A stretch of DNA of 64,000 nt from Fonsecaea monophora (lineage: Eukaryota; Ascomycota; Eurotiomycetes; Chaetothyriales; Herpotrichiellaceae), in assembly GCF_001642475.1 (NCBI RefSeq), contig NW_019173935.1:496001-560000 (forward strand), read 5' to 3'. Positions 62,081 to 64,000 of the stretch are shown here, piece after piece. The position numbers and the translations under genes are program-made. The notes beneath the pieces are model-generated. The model saw nothing but the letters and a program-made list of their open reading frames with translations. It ran no database searches and had not been told where the DNA came from. Each line of letters starts with the position of its first letter. Positions within the stretch are counted from its first letter, which is position 1.

Positions 62081-64000
62081 ATGAACCCAATGATGAAAGA
62101 CCCTGCGGCTGGCATCCCGCCGCAGCTGGTGAGTCGCAACATCCTCCACTCGATTCCTTTCCCACAACCCTAAACTGACCTTTGCCCGCACCTCAGCTGC
62201 CACATCTGCACCTCGTCTCCAAATATCGTTACCCAATTACGAGCAATCCTGCAGTCGATACCATTGTCGCATACCTCCTGGAGGCACCCAAGATTGTGCG
62301 CGACCTGCAGCCTATGCAATGGCAGTTCATCGACACTCCGCCAGACGGCACCTTGATCCTCGAATGGCAGCCCCTCGAATACCTGGGCACAAACTATGCG
62401 AGTGACGGCTTCATTTGGGCAGACGTGGAGCATGTGTACAAATCTGAAGTCCGTGGATATGTAGGTAACCAACAATATCAAACTCATCGCAGCGCGCTAA
62501 CTATGCTTCTTGTCAGACTCTGGAAATGTTTCTGCAAAGAGCGGGATTTCGAGCCACGGGCGAAGTCATGGCCACACACAGCAGAAGACGCTATCGCCTC
62601 CTTCCTGGAAACCCAGCTCATGGTCTCCCGAACCCTGACCCTAGCTTGTGGTTGACTCACTACTCCAAAGCCTCTCCGCGCGACCACGTACCCGCCGCCA
62701 ACATCCCCATTTTGCCTCATGTTCATGCGATCCTGCAACAGCGTCGCATGATTCAGAGCCAAGGGCAACTACCTAGAAAGGACTTTATGCTACACGATCG
62801 ATCAAATTGGCCTACGATGCACCTGCCTCCGGGGGTACCCAGAGGACCTGCCCAAGGACAAATTCCTCCTGGGGTTGGTCATAGAAGAGGTGCCAGCATC
62901 ACCCAAGACACGACAGTGGAGGAGGAAGAAGACGTATCTCGTGGTGACTTGCTTGATTTTATGGCTCCCAGAGACATCAGCCGGGTTCGCTATGAGCAAC
63001 ACCATGAATGGATGGAGGAGCTAATTGAGTCGCCATATCCCACCCTCTCCATCATCCCTAGCGACTTGGGTTTTGGGCGAAAGGGCCAGCTGGAAGAACT
63101 GACCAAAGATTTCTTCGACGCTCCTGTCTCGGCGGCGAGAGAACCCAGCAATGGGCCGCCGCCACGAGTTGGGAAATTGCCTGCTGGCCAAGCTGATGAC
63201 TTCATCAAACGGGCTTCTGAAAAGCTAGCCAAAATGCAAGAAGAGCTAGAAGAAATGAGGAAACGGCACGCTCGCAGACTGGAAAAACTGCGTCGCTCCA
63301 CGACCTTGACAGCTGCCGAGAAGAAGTTACGGACAGCGCCGGATGTGGCAGGGAGACCAAGTATCTCCAAAGATGGTCCCAGTGGCGATGCCGACATCGT
63401 CACGCGAGACCCGGTTGATAACATCATGGAAACAGTAGAGTCAGACATGGGCCAGAAGCTGACAAAGACCAATACCGTGACGCTGATTTCAAGAGGGGGC
63501 TTGGAGGAGCGAAATAAAGTCACTGCAGCCCCTCCCCAGCCTCCAGCTGCGGTCGTTTCTTCGCCAGAGAAGACTATCCAAACTCTTCCCAATGCAGGAA
63601 GTTCCAGCGCTCAACAACTGCCACAGCCACAGCCACAGCTGAGCGCAACTATGGTCGAAGAGCCAAAGCAAGAGCAGCAACAAACCTTTCCGGTCACCAA
63701 CGAGCAGCAAAACCCGGTGACTGCGGAAGCAGTCCCTACACCATCTGAAGCCCAAACGGCACAGTCTACGGAGGTCAAACAGCAGCCTGAAGAAGCCAAC
63801 CAGCAAGCCGAAGAACTTCCGCAAATGGACGATCTTGTCACAGATGTGAACATGGATGGTATGGACGACCAAGTTGAAAATGTCAACCAAGACGGAGACG
63901 AATGGGTTATGATTGGGGAAGATGGAGGTCAGAACGACTTGGAAATCCCCGAGATGGCAGATGAGGATCAACAGCACGAAAATCATGCTGTAGCTGATGC
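62081..64000 (+). CDS. ssr4: Ssr4, SWI/SNF and RSC chromatin-remodelling subunit (3' truncated by window)
   Basis: Three exons seen (62081-62128, 62197-62460, 62517 to beyond 64000), at least 598 residues. The N-terminal domain is that of the Ssr4 family: LVSKYRYPITSNP, DTIVAYLLEAPKIVRDLQPMQW, TPPDGTLILEWQP, FIWADVEHVYKSEVRGY, then LEMFLQRAGFR, HSRRRYRLLPGNP and MLHDRSNWPTMH. Ssr4 is a fungal-specific subunit of the nuclear SWI/SNF and RSC remodellers described in fission yeast. A coiled coil at about residues 380-420 (KMQEELEEMRKRHARRLEKL) and a long disordered Gln/Glu/Pro-rich region follow. The frame is open at the window end. The first exon is short (MNPMMKDPAAG), the only ATG joining in frame. 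Confidence 0.88.

Overview
The window is nuclear DNA of a filamentous ascomycete (Pezizomycotina). The evidence is short GT-AG introns (about 50-100 nt, often with a CTAAC-type branch site), one gene every 2-3 kb on both strands, and families confined to or typical of that group: a fungal phytochrome histidine kinase, Ssr4, Pex8, a questin-oxidase-like protein, zinc-cluster-free fungal regulators and a NACHT/TPR STAND protein. A black-yeast or other eurotiomycete-like genome is my guess only. I see no rRNA, tRNA, CRISPR, complete transposon or replication origin.

Layout. 1-2.9 kb has no convincing gene. 2.9-9.3 kb holds a Ser/Thr-rich single-pass surface protein, a type II membrane glycosyltransferase-like protein, a five-exon MDR/leukotriene-B4-dehydrogenase-type reductase and a small RING protein. 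10-20 kb holds PAN2, a MARVEL-like tetraspanning protein, a conserved nuclear-type protein of unknown function and a regulator-like protein without a zinc cluster. 20.5-25 kb is the phytochrome hybrid kinase. 26-33.8 kb holds a malate/L-lactate dehydrogenase-family enzyme, a questin-oxidase-like protein, a Myb-like protein rich in SUMO consensus sites, and PEX8. 36-44 kb holds an alpha-glucoside-type MFS transporter and a GH13 alpha-glucosidase with an F-box gene between them. 44-50 kb holds ZIM17, CUL3 and a BTB protein.

50-60.5 kb looks like an accessory island. It has a ubiquitin-like-domain gene broken by one in-frame TAG, a gene-free stretch with many CCTAGG/GGTACC palindromes, and a divergent pair: a conserved-motif fungal protein of unknown function and a 1218-residue STAND (NLR-like) protein. 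Core genes resume with SLD5 (GINS) and the 5' part of ssr4 (SWI/SNF-RSC), which runs off the end.

Functional themes are alpha-glucoside uptake and cleavage (transporter plus alpha-glucosidase), protein ubiquitylation (RING, F-box, CUL3 next to a possible BTB adaptor), light sensing (phytochrome), and a candidate self/non-self recognition locus (STAND island). Exon structures were deduced by eye from splice signals and from reading frames that stay open across each join; all joins given here are frame-consistent.
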